Shown piece by piece: positions 1 through 7,106 of a DNA stretch of 18,878 nucleotides (positions are counted from its first letter, which is position 1; every line of letters starts with the position of its first letter). The notes below the pieces were generated by a model, which saw only the letters and a list, made by a program, of their open reading frames with translations, was not told the origin of the DNA and made no database searches. The position numbers and the translations under genes are program-made. Source of the stretch: Rhodospirillaceae bacterium (GTDB lineage: Bacteria > Pseudomonadota > Alphaproteobacteria > MPNO01 > UBA2964). The DNA is taken from positions 1-18,878 of the forward strand of contig PBOV01000072.1 in NCBI GenBank assembly GCA_002724505.1, written 5' to 3'.

Positions 1-498
1 TTATTCGCTTACGAGAATTTTGGCGTAGAGCCAGATGTTATGTCCCTTGCAAAGGGATTAGGCGGCGGTTTTCCTGTTGGCGCTTGTCTCGCATCGGAAA
101 AAGCCGCTGTCGGGATTACCCCAGGAACCCATGGCAGTACGTTTGGTGGTAATCCTCTGGCAATGGCTGTGGCTAATTCTGTTATTGATGCCCTCCAGGA
201 AGATGGTTTTCTCGCGGGTGTCCGCGAAATTGGCGAACTGCTGTTTGCCACTATGGAAAAATTTTCATCTGATCATCAGGGAGCCTTCGAAGGTGTTCGC
301 GGTGCTGGGATGATGATTGGGCTTAAGTGTATTTGCCCGGTTGGCGATTTTGTAACGGCTTGTCGTGAAGAGGGGCTTCTTACCGTTCCAGCTGGAGATA
401 ATGTAATGAGATTGTTACCGCCACTTATCATAAACGAAAAACATATTTCCGAATGTGTTGAAATGATGGGACGGGCATGGGGCAAATTGCAAGAATGA
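1..498 (+). CDS. argD: Acetylornithine aminotransferase, 3' part (5' end outside window)
   Basis: PLP-dependent class III aminotransferase that makes N-acetylornithine from N-acetylglutamate semialdehyde in arginine biosynthesis; cytosolic. The reading frame is open from base 1, so only the C-terminal ~165 residues are present. SLAKGLGGGFPVGA contains the lysine that forms the Schiff base with PLP (codon 52-54). It is followed by GTHGSTFGGNPLAMA, the typical loop at the cofactor phosphate, and then the small C-terminal domain with RGAGMMIGL and NVMRLLPPLIIN. The stop codon overlaps the argF start (ATGA at 495-498), so translation is probably coupled. The arginine-pathway neighbour favours ArgD over other class III aminotransferases. 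ArgD enzymes can also act as succinyldiaminopimelate aminotransferase; the sequence does not decide this. Confidence 0.95.
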   Translation, partial: LFAYENFGVEPDVMSLAKGLGGGFPVGACLASEKAAVGITPGTHGSTFGGNPLAMAVANSVIDALQEDGFLAGVREIGELLFATMEKFSSDHQGAFEGVRGAGMMIGLKCICPVGDFVTACREEGLLTVPAGDNVMRLLPPLIINEKHISECVEMMGRAWGKLQE

Positions 499-1397
499 CT
501 AATATTAAACATTTTCTTGATATCGATATCCTTGAGACGGCCGATTTGCGGCAAATGATCGACCTTGGCCTTGGCTTTAAGAATGGTAATGGAGAAGTTT
601 TGTCGCTCGCAGGTAAGACGCTGGCGATGATTTTTGAAAAACCGTCGACGCGAACTCGGGTTTCTTTCGAAGTAGGAATGAAACAGTTGGGCGGCAAAAC
701 AATTGTACTAAATCATGATGACATGCAAATTGGGCGCGGGGAAACGATTGCTGATACCGCGCGTGTTCTCAGTCGTTATGTCGATGCGATCATGCTGCGG
801 ACCAATCTGCCGGAGAAAATGGAAGAACTTGCATCTCACGCCTCGGTGCCAGTAATCAATGCGCTAACGGATCGGTCGCACCCCTGTCAGCTTATGGCCG
901 ATATAATGACCTTTGAAGAGCATCGAGGATCTATCGAAGGACGCAAAATAGCCTGGGTCGGTGATGGTAACAACATGGCTGTGACTTGGCTGCATGCGGC
1001 GATGAAATTTAATTTTGAATTAAGCCTTGCATGCCCTGCCGAATTATCTATTCCGCGCATAGAGGTGCAGAAGGCAACGGCCGCGGGAATTAAGCTGACT
1101 GAGACGCAAGACCCACTTGAGGCGGTTGCTGGCGCTGACTGTGTTGTAACCGACACCTGGGTCTCTATGGGGGATAAACCCGGCGGGTGGCGGCAAAATT
1201 TATTGGAGCCTTATCGAGTAAACGAAATGATCATGGGCCAGGCATCTTCTGACGCTATTTTCATGCATTGTCTCCCAGCTCACCGCGGCGAGGAGGTTAC
1301 TTCCGAAGTTCTTGAGGGCATACAATCTGTTGTATGGGACGAGGCGGAAAATCGGCTACACGCCCAGAAGGGTATCCTAGTTTGGTGTCTGGGGTGA
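495..1397 (+). CDS. argF: Ornithine carbamoyltransferase
   Basis: Transfers the carbamoyl group from carbamoyl phosphate to ornithine to give citrulline; cytosolic, normally trimeric. 300 residues, a normal length. Signature elements are present in order: the carbamoyl-phosphate loop EKPSTRTRVSFE (STRTR at residues 51-55), HPCQ at 129-132, an ornithine-loop SMG motif in DTWVSMGD (about 220-227), and the HCLPAHRGEE motif with catalytic Cys259. An in-frame ATG exists at 477, but the start at 495 is chosen because the protein then begins MTNIKHFLD as in relatives and overlaps the argD stop by 4 nt. The argD-argF-hslO order is common in Alphaproteobacteria. No own promoter is visible; it is likely expressed from upstream of argD. 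Confidence 0.97.
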   Translation: MTNIKHFLDIDILETADLRQMIDLGLGFKNGNGEVLSLAGKTLAMIFEKPSTRTRVSFEVGMKQLGGKTIVLNHDDMQIGRGETIADTARVLSRYVDAIMLRTNLPEKMEELASHASVPVINALTDRSHPCQLMADIMTFEEHRGSIEGRKIAWVGDGNNMAVTWLHAAMKFNFELSLACPAELSIPRIEVQKATAAGIKLTETQDPLEAVAGADCVVTDTWVSMGDKPGGWRQNLLEPYRVNEMIMGQASSDAIFMHCLPAHRGEEVTSEVLEGIQSVVWDEAENRLHAQKGILVWCLG

Positions 1398-1402
1398 ATA
1401 GG

Positions 1403-2350
1403 ATGACGGCAGTTGATGACGTCCTTCAGCCGTTTGAAATTGAAAACCATTCAGCACAAGGGAGACTGGTGAAGCTGGGTAATTCTTTGCATCAGATCCT
1501 TACAGCCCACGATTACCCATCTGAAGTTGCGGCCCTGTTAGGAGAATTGCAGGTCGTCGCTGCATTAATGTCCGGGACATTAAAATTTGATGGTGTCCTC
1601 TCCATTCAGGTTAAGGGTGATGGACCTATTAATATGCTTTTGGTGGACGTGACGACCGATGGCCATATGCGGGGTTACGCAAAATTCAATAAAGACAAAC
1701 TTAGCCTCGTCTCTATCAATTGCGGCGATATACCCCAGCAGCAGGTTCCTCGATTGTTAGGTGCTGGATATTTTGCATTGACTGTTGATCAAGGTTCAGA
1801 AACCCAGCCATACCAGGGTGTTGTTGCCCTTGAAGGGGCTACGCTTACCGACTGTGCACACGCCTATCTCCGTCAATCGGCACAACTTGACGCGGCTCTC
1901 AAGGTTTGTGTTGGGAATGTCGAAGGTATCGAGGGAAGTTCTTGGCGTGGTGGGGGTGTAATGGTTCAGAAGTCCTCTTTCTCGGGGTTTCAACATATAG
2001 ATGGAGAAGCAACAGACTCTGAATTTGAAGATGCTTGGCGGCGCATAGTTGCTTTTTTAGGCAGCTGTACCAATGATGAAATACTGGACGTCTGCCTCCA
2101 TCCGCACGATCTATTGTTTCGGCTGTTCTCAGAAGACGGAGTTCGCGTTTTCGATCCTTCTTTTTTTATTATGAAATGCCGCTGTTCTCGAGAACGAGTC
2201 CAAAATGTATTAATTTCATTTCCCCGGGAGGAAGTAAACTCTATGAAGATTGGTGACGATGTTGTGGTTACGTGCGAATTTTGCAATACAAATTATAGGT
2301 TTGACACAAATTATATTGATGCCATTTTTAACACGTCTACATGTTCTTAA
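1403..2350 (+). CDS. hslO: Redox-regulated chaperone Hsp33
   Basis: Cytosolic holdase chaperone activated by oxidation and unfolding. 315 residues from ATG 1403. The N-terminal two thirds form the Hsp33 core (GNSLHQIL, EVAALLGELQVVAALMSGTLKF, GYFALTVDQG). The C-terminus carries the zinc redox switch: Cys259-X-Cys261, then 29 residues, then Cys291-X2-Cys294 (CEFC). All four zinc ligands are intact, so the oxidative switch should work. The gene starts 5 nt after argF, which suggests the same transcript. A GTG at 1394 overlapping the argF stop (GTGA) is an alternative start; I prefer the ATG. Small additional ATG-less extension upstream reads into argF and is not expected to be coding. Confidence 0.95.
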   Translation: MTAVDDVLQPFEIENHSAQGRLVKLGNSLHQILTAHDYPSEVAALLGELQVVAALMSGTLKFDGVLSIQVKGDGPINMLLVDVTTDGHMRGYAKFNKDKLSLVSINCGDIPQQQVPRLLGAGYFALTVDQGSETQPYQGVVALEGATLTDCAHAYLRQSAQLDAALKVCVGNVEGIEGSSWRGGGVMVQKSSFSGFQHIDGEATDSEFEDAWRRIVAFLGSCTNDEILDVCLHPHDLLFRLFSEDGVRVFDPSFFIMKCRCSRERVQNVLISFPREEVNSMKIGDDVVVTCEFCNTNYRFDTNYIDAIFNTSTCS

Positions 2351-2361
2351 TAAGAAGCCAA

Positions 2362-2374
2362 GCAGCATTGCTGC
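2362..2374 (+). other. Small hairpin between hslO and the lipoprotein gene
   Basis: A perfect 5-bp stem (GCAGC / GCTGC) with a 3-nt loop (ATT) lies in the 36-nt gap, 12 nt before the lipoprotein ATG. It has no following T-run, so it is not an intrinsic terminator. It might affect ribosome loading on the lipoprotein gene or be chance. Confidence 0.25.
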
Positions 2375-2386
2375 ACGGGGTACGAA

Positions 2387-2974
2387 ATGGAAAAATTTAA
2401 AAAATGCCTCATTTTTTTCTTAATTGCGAGCCTTGTCAGCGCATGTGAAACGGCTATTACGCCAAAACAATTCTCGGATTTGCGCTACACCCATTTGCCC
2501 ACTATTTCTCTTGCAGTGGCAAGGGTAGATGTCATTAATAATTACCATACGTCGGCAAAAAAACCACATGTGGAATCAGAATTTCCAATCAGTCCGGCAA
2601 AAGTTGCTAGCAATTGGCTACGGGATAGAATTTCCGCTGTAGGCGGCTCGGATGTGGTTCAAGCGACAGTCACAAAAGCTAGCGTTTTAGAAGTCCCGCT
2701 AAAAAGGAGTAGCGGAATTCGTGGCGCTTTCACCAATGATCAGTCGGAGCGATACGATGCGACGCTTGCCTTGAAGATTGATATTTTAGACTCCCGTGGC
2801 AATTTGTTAGGCACTGTTTCCTCCGAAGCTAAACGATCGCAGACGGTGTCGGAGGATTCTACGCTAGCGCAACGCGAGAAAGTTTGGTTCCGTATGGTCG
2901 AGTCTATGATGGCCGATTTAAATCGGTCTTTGGAAAAGCAGCTTCGCCAACACTTCAGTCGCTGGCTCCGTTAA
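2387..2974 (+). CDS. Small predicted outer-membrane-type lipoprotein of unknown function
   Basis: 195 residues. The first 19 form a lipoprotein signal: basic MEKFKK, hydrophobic LIFFLIASLV, then lipobox LVSAC with Cys20 as the lipidation site. Residue 21 is Glu rather than Asp, which does not suggest inner-membrane retention. The mature part is mixed alpha/beta in appearance, with a conserved-looking strand region (YDATLALKIDILDSRGNLLG, about 126-145) and a basic amphipathic C-terminus. I recognise no enzymatic motif. It probably belongs to the conserved hypothetical lipoproteins seen near hslO in Alphaproteobacteria, but this is memory-based and uncertain. The 36-nt gap after hslO allows co-transcription. 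Its stop TAA shares the palindrome TTAA with the stop of the convergent trkH gene. Confidence 0.8.
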   Translation: MEKFKKCLIFFLIASLVSACETAITPKQFSDLRYTHLPTISLAVARVDVINNYHTSAKKPHVESEFPISPAKVASNWLRDRISAVGGSDVVQATVTKASVLEVPLKRSSGIRGAFTNDQSERYDATLALKIDILDSRGNLLGTVSSEAKRSQTVSEDSTLAQREKVWFRMVESMMADLNRSLEKQLRQHFSRWLR

Positions 2975-4419
2975 CGCCTCCAGAACGATGGAATAAAAAG
3001 GATGAGGACGGTAAAGAGTTCCAGACGTCCCAATATCATGCCTGCTGATAAAACCCATTTAGCTGCATCAGGAAGAGATGTGAAATTTCCCGAAGGACCG
3101 ATTATTGGCCCCATCGCCGGCCCGACATTACAGATGGCTGTCGCGGCACCGGTGATGGCGGTCATATAGTCGAGACCTAGAGCCCCTAAACCCAGGGCTA
3201 CAAGCGCAAAGGTTCCAATAAAAAGGAAGAAAAAATGCATTACCGACTGAACGACATCGTCCGCAATCGGCCGATGGTTGTAATGCGGTACGAAAACGCC
3301 ATGAGGTTGGAGTAAACGTTGAAATTGAGAGTGGACAGCAGAAAACAAAACTTGAAATCTGAAGATTTTGATGCCGCAAGCGGTTGAACCCGCGCAGCCT
3401 CCAATAAACATAAGCAAAAATAGAATAACGATCGGAAAAGTGCCCCAATCCTGATAGTTGGCTGAGGTGTAGCCGGTTCCGGTCATGATAGAAATTGTAT
3501 TAAATGCCCCCGTGATAGCGGCTTGATTGAATTGCATGTCACGTGATGCCCAGAGCCACCAAATAACGGCAATGGAGGCAATAGCGGCTATCGCTAAAAA
3601 ACATCGTACCTGTGGATCTCGGGCAAGCGCGAAAGACCCTTCGCGTATCATTCTAAGATAAAGTAAAAATGGCATGGCACCGACCAGCATCCCGATAGTG
3701 ATAAAAATTTCGATTGGAGTGCTTCTAAACGCCCCGATAGACTGATCGGATGATGAATAGCCGCCTGTTGCGATAGTGGTCATCGCGTGCACTATGGAAG
3801 GAAAGCTATCCATATCCAACAGCCACAGCCCTATAGCCCAAATTGCAGTTAAACCGATATAAACAAAGGTGATCCAGGCCGCTATTTGACCAGCTCGCGG
3901 TAAAGCTTTTTCATGTGTTTCAAATGCCTCGACTTTGAAGAGTTGCATGCCTCCGACGCGTAACATGGGCAAAATGGCAATCGCCATTACAATAATTCCA
4001 ATTCCTCCAAGCCACTGCAGCAACGCCCGCCAAAGCAAAATACCCTTTGGCGCATTGTCAAGGTTTGTCATTACCGTAGATCCGGTTGTAGTAATCCCGG
4101 ACATTGCTTCAAAAAAGGCATCTGTGTAGCTTAATTTTACCTCTGAGAACACAAAAGGTAGAGCAGCAAACATAGTGATTGCTAGCCAGCTGGCGCCTGT
4201 GAGTATAAACGCCTGGCGGATAGAAAGTTTTCGGATAGGTGCCTGAGTGGTGAGCACTAGAACACCACCAACAAAAAGCGTTAGCGTCCCAGCACTAGCA
4301 AAGACTTCCCAGTCGGGATGGCCGTTGACCATGTCTACGGCGAAAGGTGCAAGCATCGCTATAGCAATAGTAGTAAGCAAAATACCGATAACAAATAGGG
4401 CTGGTCTAAAATCGATCAT
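2971..4419 (-). CDS. trkH: Trk-type potassium uptake protein, membrane subunit
   Basis: Polytopic inner-membrane K+ translocating subunit, 482 residues, the usual TrkH length. Four pore-loop repeats can be seen, each with a selectivity-filter-like segment: SGITTTGSTVM, TTIATGGYSSSD, ISIMTGTGYTSAN and ATAICNVGPAMG, each flanked by hydrophobic helices. TrkH normally works with the cytosolic NAD-binding regulator TrkA, which is not in this window. The start ATG at 4419 is preceded on the minus strand by GAGGA about 10 nt upstream, a good ribosome binding site. It lies 36 nt downstream of folE in the same direction and ends tail-to-tail with the lipoprotein gene with a 4-bp overlap. The KtrB branch is a related alternative, but length and filters fit TrkH better. 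Confidence 0.93.
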   Translation of the reverse strand: MIDFRPALFVIGILLTTIAIAMLAPFAVDMVNGHPDWEVFASAGTLTLFVGGVLVLTTQAPIRKLSIRQAFILTGASWLAITMFAALPFVFSEVKLSYTDAFFEAMSGITTTGSTVMTNLDNAPKGILLWRALLQWLGGIGIIVMAIAILPMLRVGGMQLFKVEAFETHEKALPRAGQIAAWITFVYIGLTAIWAIGLWLLDMDSFPSIVHAMTTIATGGYSSSDQSIGAFRSTPIEIFITIGMLVGAMPFLLYLRMIREGSFALARDPQVRCFLAIAAIASIAVIWWLWASRDMQFNQAAITGAFNTISIMTGTGYTSANYQDWGTFPIVILFLLMFIGGCAGSTACGIKIFRFQVLFSAVHSQFQRLLQPHGVFVPHYNHRPIADDVVQSVMHFFFLFIGTFALVALGLGALGLDYMTAITGAATAICNVGPAMGPIIGPSGNFTSLPDAAKWVLSAGMILGRLELFTVLILFIPSFWRR

Positions 4420-4455
4420 CTTGGGACGTCCTCGTAGGCCTGCAGGCGAAAGAGG

Positions 4456-5121
4456 TCAATCTATATGGCCTGAGCCAGAAGTTGGATTACCGATAGCAGA
4501 GAGGAATTCTCGCCGTGTTGAAGACTGTTCACGAAAGGCGCCGATCATTTGACTGGTAACCATTGTAAGCCCCGATTTGTGTATTCCGCGGGTGGTCATA
4601 CAACCATGAGAGGCTTCGATAACGACACCAACCCCCTTGGGCTGAAGAACATCATTGAGTGTTTTGGCAATTTGAGCCGTCATTTTTTCCTGAATTTGAA
4701 GCCTTTTGCCATAGGCGTCTACCAGCCGCGCGAGTTTGCTTATACCTACAACCCGCCGGTCTGGCAGATATGCAATATGGGCCTTACCTATAATGGGTGC
4801 AAGATGATGCTCGCAGTGTGATTCAAATCTGACGTTACGGAGGACAACCATCTCGTCATAACCCTCCACCTCTTCAAAGGTACGGGCTAGTATTTCTTTA
4901 GGGTCTATCTCATAGCCTGCAAACCATTCACCAAAGGCTTTAGTTACGCGCTTAGGAGTATCTAACAGCCCCTCTCTTGATGGATTGTCCCCGGCCCAGC
5001 GAAGCAGCGTGCGAACAGCCTCCTCCGCTTCTTTTTGTGTAGGCTTATTAATTATCTCCACGGGGGTGCAGTGTGACGTGCTTTTTAAAGATTCCACAAT
5101 ACCGATCCTTTTGCCGTTCAT
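4456..5121 (-). CDS. folE: GTP cyclohydrolase I
   Basis: Converts GTP to 7,8-dihydroneopterin triphosphate, the first step of tetrahydrofolate (and queuosine precursor) synthesis; cytosolic, normally a homodecamer. 221 residues. Recognisable elements are GLLDTPKRV (about 51-59), the zinc and catalytic segment [20 protein letters not shown] with Cys103 and His106, [23 protein letters not shown], and [10 protein letters not shown] with Cys174 as the third zinc ligand. All zinc ligands are present, so this is the classical zinc-dependent FolE (type IA). The N-terminal ~25 residues and a short Ser/Gly-rich tail are less conserved. It sits 49 nt downstream of apaG and 36 nt upstream of trkH in one direction, so co-transcription is plausible. 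Confidence 0.97.
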   Translation of the reverse strand: MNGKRIGIVESLKSTSHCTPVEIINKPTQKEAEEAVRTLLRWAGDNPSREGLLDTPKRVTKAFGEWFAGYEIDPKEILARTFEEVEGYDEMVVLRNVRFESHCEHHLAPIIGKAHIAYLPDRRVVGISKLARLVDAYGKRLQIQEKMTAQIAKTLNDVLQPKGVGVVIEASHGCMTTRGIHKSGLTMVTSQMIGAFREQSSTRREFLSAIGNPTSGSGHID

Positions 5122-5170
5122 CTCTGTAATTGCCGACTCTAAAATTTTTAAGAGGCAAAAATCCTTTAAC

Positions 5171-5563
5171 TTAATTTAACCGCCTAGCTTGGTAGGGGCT
5201 GTCGAGTGAAAAAGCTGGAATTTGGATATTAAACCGCTCGCCAGTCTTAGTCTCCATTTCATAAGACCCGAACATTATACCAGATGGCGTTGCCAACGGA
5301 GTACCGCTAGTATACTCAAATATTTCCCCTGGTTTCAGCATCGGTTGTTCGCCGACGACACCCTCGCCCTTCACTTCCTGCAGTTGGCCCCGCGCGTCGC
5401 TAATTTGCCAGTGTCGGTTTAGGAGCTGAACCGGCTCAATACCATCATTTTCAATCTTGACCTGATAGGCCCAGACGTAATGATCTTCGTCCGGTGATGA
5501 TTGTTCATCCAAAAATACCGGTTCAACGGATACGCGGATATGACGCGTCGTTGCTTCATACAT
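5171..5563 (-). CDS. apaG: ApaG family protein (DUF525)
   Basis: 130-residue single-domain protein with the ApaG fibronectin-type-III-like beta-sandwich. The family signature appears as [13 protein letters not shown], then [37 protein letters not shown] and MFGSYEM. The biochemical role is not settled; the name came from effects on cobalt resistance and Mg2+ efflux in enterobacteria, and the family is often found near diadenosine tetraphosphatase. Here it lies between metZ (64 nt upstream) and folE (49 nt downstream). A minus-strand GGGAG about 8-10 nt before ATG 5563 supports the start. Cytosolic; no signal peptide or membrane segment. Confidence 0.93.
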   Translation of the reverse strand: MYEATTRHIRVSVEPVFLDEQSSPDEDHYVWAYQVKIENDGIEPVQLLNRHWQISDARGQLQEVKGEGVVGEQPMLKPGEIFEYTSGTPLATPSGIMFGSYEMETKTGERFNIQIPAFSLDSPYQARRLN

Positions 5564-5627
5564 TTTGTGTCTCCCGATAGCGAATAATTAAACTGCTACC
5601 AATAAATTTTGTTACCAGAGCGTTCGG

Positions 5628-6821
5628 TTACACCTTTGATAATGCTTGGGCAATATCTTCTTTCAAGTCCTCAACATCTTCTAGCCCGATTGACAGGCGG
5701 ATAAAACCGTCTGTAATCCCCAACTGAGACCTTTCTTCCTCCGAAATTCTCTGATGTGTTGTCGTAGCAGGGTGGGTCGTGAGGCTTTTTGCGTCGCCGA
5801 GATTATTGGAAATATCGATCAGTTGCAGAGCATTCATGAAATTGAAAGCTCTCTCCTTTTTTCCATCAAGGTCAAGACAGACTACGGTGCCGAAATCTGA
5901 CATCTGAGCTTTCGCTAGCTCGTGTTGAGGATGAGAGTGAAGCCCCGGATACAGCACGCGGGTAGGTTCTTTCTGTTCTTCTAAAAATTTGGCAATTTCC
6001 GCAGCACTTTTGCAATTTTTTTGGACCCGCATTTCTAACGTTTCTAATGCTTTAAGGAGAACCCAGGCATTGAATGGGCTCATTGACGGCCCGGTATGGC
6101 GATAAAATGGGCTAAGTGTCTCATTAACCCAGTCCTCAGACGCAAGAATAGCCCCGCCCATCGTGCGACCCTGTCCGTCGATATGTTTTGTTGTTGAGTA
6201 AACAACGATGTCTGCTTCCAGCTCAAGCGGGTGCTGCAGAACTGGAGTAGCAAATACGTTGTCAACAACTACCACTGCACCTGAACGATGTGACATTTCG
6301 CATATAGCCCTCACATCAATAATTTCCAAGCCTGGATTGGACGGTGTTTCGAAAAATACGGCTTTAGTTGGTTTGCTAAGGGCACTTTCCCACTGATCTA
6401 GGTCGCTACCATCAACGATAATGACCTCCACGCCAAAGCGAGGTAATATTTCCGTTAGGATAAATTGGCAGGAACCAAATAACGCGCGGGAACCGACAAC
6501 CCGATCACCTGCGCTAACTTGACAAGCCAACGAGGCAAAGACGGCAGCCATACCGCTCGCTGTGGCACGACAGGCTTCAGCACCTTCCATTAAACATAAG
6601 CGGTCCTGGAACATTTCGTTGGTGGGATTGGCGTATCGTGAATAAATAAAACGGTCGGTTTGGTTTTTGAAGGCAGCCTCTGCGTCTTCTGCATTTTCAT
6701 AAACAAAACCAGAAGTCATGAAGATGGCTTCATTAGTTTCATCAAATGCTGAACGTCTTGAACCGCCCCGAACGGCTTGGGTCTGGGGGCGCCAGTTTTT
6801 TTCTTTTGGTTCGATTGTCAT
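5628..6821 (-). CDS. metZ: O-succinylhomoserine sulfhydrylase
   Basis: PLP enzyme of the Cys/Met metabolism family that makes homocysteine from O-succinylhomoserine and sulfide (direct sulfhydrylation). 397 residues. PLP features are SRYANPTN (about 61-68), ATASGMAA (87-94), FFETPSNP (156-163), Asp187 in VVVDNVFATP, and the Schiff-base lysine Lys212 in STTKHIDGQGRTMGG. The HIDGQGR context is typical of MetZ rather than MetB or MetC. An ATG 21 nt upstream (6842) is rejected as start: the strong Shine-Dalgarno GAGGAGG lies inside that extension, about 6 nt before ATG 6821. The leader carries a SAM-II riboswitch and an intrinsic terminator, so expression should fall when SAM is plentiful. That regulation independently supports a methionine-pathway role. 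Confidence 0.96.
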   Translation of the reverse strand: MTIEPKEKNWRPQTQAVRGGSRRSAFDETNEAIFMTSGFVYENAEDAEAAFKNQTDRFIYSRYANPTNEMFQDRLCLMEGAEACRATASGMAAVFASLACQVSAGDRVVGSRALFGSCQFILTEILPRFGVEVIIVDGSDLDQWESALSKPTKAVFFETPSNPGLEIIDVRAICEMSHRSGAVVVVDNVFATPVLQHPLELEADIVVYSTTKHIDGQGRTMGGAILASEDWVNETLSPFYRHTGPSMSPFNAWVLLKALETLEMRVQKNCKSAAEIAKFLEEQKEPTRVLYPGLHSHPQHELAKAQMSDFGTVVCLDLDGKKERAFNFMNALQLIDISNNLGDAKSLTTHPATTTHQRISEEERSQLGITDGFIRLSIGLEDVEDLKEDIAQALSKV

Positions 6822-6877
6822 ATCTGCCTCCTCGCGGCACATGCTGAAAAAAACGAAGCAGTACCATGGCCCTTATC

Positions 6878-6904
6878 AAAAAACCCCGACTGATTGGGTC
6901 AGGG
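6878..6904 (-). terminator. Intrinsic terminator in the metZ leader (riboswitch expression platform)
   Basis: Reading the minus strand, CCCTGAC and GTCGGGG form a 7-bp stem (one T-G wobble) around a 7-nt loop (CCAATCA), directly followed by TTTTTT. It lies about 13 nt after the riboswitch and 57 nt before the metZ start. The 3' arm can instead pair with the riboswitch loop (see findings), so it is best read as a regulated attenuator rather than a ctaA terminator. Confidence 0.85.
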
Positions 6905-6916
6905 CTTCAAAGGGCT

Positions 6917-6977
6917 CCGACCTTTTTAGCCGTTTGTTTAATGTGGCCGCAAGCCAGTCGGGCTCAAATCACCACAG
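6917..6977 (-). promoter_or_regulatory. SAM-II riboswitch (metA/metZ element)
   Basis: On the minus strand this stretch shows the conserved SAM-II landmarks in order: TGTGG (P1 5' arm), TGATTTG, an extended loop with CCCGACT, GGCTTGCGG, CCACA (P1 3' arm), TTAAACAA, then GGCTAAAAAGG. P1 pairs TGTGG (6976-6972) with CCACA (6946-6942). The pseudoknot P2 can be formed by CCGAC (6961-6957) with GTCGG (6921-6917). SAM-II elements are known from Alphaproteobacteria upstream of metA, metX and metZ type genes, which fits the downstream gene. Known family behaviour is repression when SAM binds. The identification rests on recalled consensus, not a covariance-model score. Confidence 0.9.
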
Positions 6978-6983
6978 AGCCCG

Positions 6984-7012
6984 TTACTACTCTTGTGGTA
7001 CTTCCACGTCAA
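6984..7012 (-). promoter_or_regulatory. Predicted promoter of the metZ leader
   Basis: On the minus strand, TTGACG (7012-7007) is separated by 17 nt from TAGTAA (6989-6984). The expected transcription start, about 6-7 nt beyond, falls near 6977, exactly where the SAM-II element begins. This agreement between promoter and aptamer makes the call stronger than the hexamers alone would. Confidence 0.7.
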
Positions 7013-7026
7013 GAAATTTGATTAAT

Positions 7027-7051
7027 GGGTAACGCTGATCAGCTGTAACCC
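7027..7051. repeat. Imperfect inverted repeat between ctaA and metZ
   Basis: A 25-nt dyad with GGGT/ACCC ends and a perfect 10-nt central palindrome GCTGATCAGC (7034-7043), with one mismatch and a one-base bulge in between. It lies 56 nt past the ctaA stop and about 15 nt upstream of the metZ -35 hexamer. It could be a weak hairpin ending ctaA transcription (only AT-rich sequence follows, no clean T-run) or an operator. I cannot decide. Confidence 0.4.
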
Positions 7052-7106
7052 AATATATAAATAAGTTTTAATTAACAGGGATTATGGGCGGACCCATACC
7101 CGTTAT

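Noticed and set aside
4438..4447. Palindrome GCCTGCAGGC between trkH and folE
   Set aside because: A short GC-rich palindrome in a 36-nt gap with no T-run; too little to call a terminator or operator.
6821..6842. Upstream ATG for metZ adding seven residues (MCREEAD)
   Set aside because: The strong GAGGAGG ribosome binding site lies within it, 6 nt before ATG 6821, so it is leader sequence.
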